6,659 nt of DNA from an uncultured Eubacterium sp. (GTDB lineage Bacteria; Bacillota_A; Clostridia; Lachnospirales; Lachnospiraceae), in contig CANTHI010000211.1 of assembly GCA_947653505.1 (NCBI GenBank), positions 1-6,659 on the forward strand, written 5' to 3'. The notes beneath the pieces are model-generated. The model was not told the origin of the DNA. It searched no databases and worked only from the letters and a program-made list of their open reading frames with translations. This document shows positions 5,456-6,659 of this stretch, in pieces (position 1 is the first letter of the stretch; every line of letters starts with the position of its first letter). Position numbers and translations under genes: made by a program.

Positions 5456-6659
5456 ATGAGACAAAACCGGAGATACATAAAAAAGAGGAGACTGGCCGTC
5501 AGTCTGCTGCTGGCAGTTCTTGGCGGAACGTTGTCCGGATGTAAGCTGCCGGATAGCTTTGCAGGGATGATACGTCCGGTCGAGGAAGTCGTCAGTACGG
5601 TCCGCCAGAATATGGAATTAAGAGAGCAGATGAATGCGCTGGAGCTGCCCAAAGATGTGAAAAGCATCTCGGCGGGCAGATACGCTTATGAGTCACTTCC
5701 CAACGAGCAAAAAAAGATTTATGACCAGATGCTGGATGCCGTGATGAATCAGGAAGAAGAAGTAACCCTGTCAACATCGGACGGCAGCCATCTGGAAGAT
5801 ATTTTTAACTGCATAAAGGCAGATTACGGCGGTCTGTTCTGGGTGGAGAGCTTTCGTTATACCCAGTACCAGCGGAATGGACAGACAGAAGTGATGTCTT
5901 TTGCGCCGAATTACATTATGACAGCAAACGAGCGCAAGGCGGTACAAAAAAAGATCGACCGGCAGGTGAAGCATTATCTGAAAGGACTTGCGGATGCGTC
6001 TGATTACGAAAAAGTCCGTACGATTTACCGCAGACTGATTCAGAAAGCAGACTATAATCTGAAATCTGAAAACAATCAGAATATTATCAGTGTATTTCTT
6101 GGCAAAGAAACCGTATGCCAGGGATACGCCAGTGCCATGCAGTATCTGATGGACCAGCTGGATATTCCGTGTGTAATTGTTACCGGAACGGCAAAAGGAG
6201 GTCCGCATGCATGGAATCTGGTGCAGCTGGACGGCGCATGGTATTATGTGGATGTGACGTGGGGCAATTCCAAATACCATGATGATGAGCAAAACGATGT
6301 AAAATATGTGGAATATGATTACCTGAACATCACAACCGAAGAAATGATGCAGGACCACAGCCCGAAAGTAAGCTTTGAGCTGCCGCTTTGCACGGAGCGT
6401 AAACATAATTACTTTGTAAAAGAGAATAAATATTTTTCATCTCTGGACGAAAATACAATCGCGCAGATCGGAAGTATTATCCGGCACGCATACGAAAAAG
6501 GAAAAAGCAGCGTTTCTGTAAAGTTTGCCAGCAGAGAGCTGTGTGCGCAGGCAAAAGAATATTTTCTGACCGAATATCATATCAGTGATTACTGCGAAGG
6601 ACTCGAAACGGTATATTATAAGACGGATATGCAGATGAATATTTTTGTAGTTATTTTCC
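5456..6659 (+). CDS. transglutaminase-like lipoprotein, 3' end beyond the window
   Basis: This is a surface lipoprotein with a transglutaminase-like (cysteine protease fold) domain; 401 residues are visible and the frame is still open at the right edge. A basic start (MRQNRRYIKKRR) and hydrophobic segment lead to the lipobox L-S-G-C with Cys29. A helical, charged region (about 40-100) and a less typed middle part precede the core. The likely catalytic triad is Cys221 in ETVCQGYASAMQYL, His251 in GGPHAWNLVQLDG and Asp266 in WYYVDVTWG. This spacing is typical of bacterial transglutaminase-like proteins, many of which are uncharacterised and may act as peptidases or crosslink/hydrolyse wall or surface proteins. 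The start has AAAGGA 8 nt upstream and a good promoter. It is transcribed away from the reductase gene. The substrate is unknown, and a further C-terminal domain cannot be excluded. Confidence 0.9.
   Translation, partial: MRQNRRYIKKRRLAVSLLLAVLGGTLSGCKLPDSFAGMIRPVEEVVSTVRQNMELREQMNALELPKDVKSISAGRYAYESLPNEQKKIYDQMLDAVMNQEEEVTLSTSDGSHLEDIFNCIKADYGGLFWVESFRYTQYQRNGQTEVMSFAPNYIMTANERKAVQKKIDRQVKHYLKGLADASDYEKVRTIYRRLIQKADYNLKSENNQNIISVFLGKETVCQGYASAMQYLMDQLDIPCVIVTGTAKGGPHAWNLVQLDGAWYYVDVTWGNSKYHDDEQNDVKYVEYDYLNITTEEMMQDHSPKVSFELPLCTERKHNYFVKENKYFSSLDENTIAQIGSIIRHAYEKGKSSVSVKFASRELCAQAKEYFLTEYHISDYCEGLETVYYKTDMQMNIFVVIF

Noticed and set aside
5771..6406. Minus-strand open frame of 211 codons with hydrophobic stretches
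   Set aside because: It lies wholly antisense to the transglutaminase-like gene, whose catalytic motifs are intact. No ribosome binding site was noted for it.
1..6659. Insertion sequences, CRISPR arrays, tRNA or rRNA genes
   Set aside because: No transposase motif, repeat-spacer series, tRNA cloverleaf or rRNA-like stretch was seen on either strand.

Overview
The window looks like a low-to-mid GC Firmicute, most likely a gut-type Clostridia/Lachnospiraceae member. The grounds are strong AGGAGG-type Shine-Dalgarno sites at short spacing before nearly every gene, Gram-positive lipoproteins in place of periplasmic proteins, a sensor kinase and reductase of clostridial type, and short intergenic gaps with simple U-tract hairpins. 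This placement comes from style and family resemblance, not from a database match.

Layout, left to right. Bases 1-196 hold at most the tail of a plus-strand gene cut by the window edge. From 197 to 5164 all genes lie on the minus strand. In transcription order they are a stand-alone RmlD-like sugar-nucleotide reductase (5164-4301), a DAACS-family dicarboxylate/acidic amino acid:cation symporter (4164-2857), an amino-acid-binding lipoprotein of SBP_bac_3 type (2864-1995), an OmpR-type response regulator (GTG start, 1893-1210) and a sensor histidine kinase (1213-197). At 5456 the direction flips, and a transglutaminase-like lipoprotein runs off the right edge on the plus strand.

The core of interest is the four-gene block 197-4164. 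The symporter and binding-lipoprotein genes overlap by 8 nt and the regulator and kinase genes overlap by 4 nt, so each pair is probably translationally coupled. The binding protein resembles ABC-importer receptors, yet no ABC permease or ATPase is present and its partner is a secondary symporter. The kinase has two membrane helices and almost no outside loop, so it has no sensor domain of its own. One reading is that the lipoprotein and symporter provide ligand sensing for the kinase, by analogy with the DctA/DctB/DctS-DctR system of Bacillus subtilis but built from different protein families and probably tuned to glutamate/aspartate. This is inference from gene order and domains. A simpler reading is two adjacent, independent operons separated by the hairpin at 1917-1961.

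Two minus-strand hairpins stand out. One is a textbook intrinsic terminator (5225-5256) immediately after a predicted extended -10 promoter and ahead of the reductase gene. The other is a 15-bp stem between the binding-protein and regulator genes. Both contain G-U pairs that form only in the minus-strand RNA. For the kinase, binding protein and symporter I chose starts downstream of the longest open frame because strong ribosome binding sites and gene overlaps point there.
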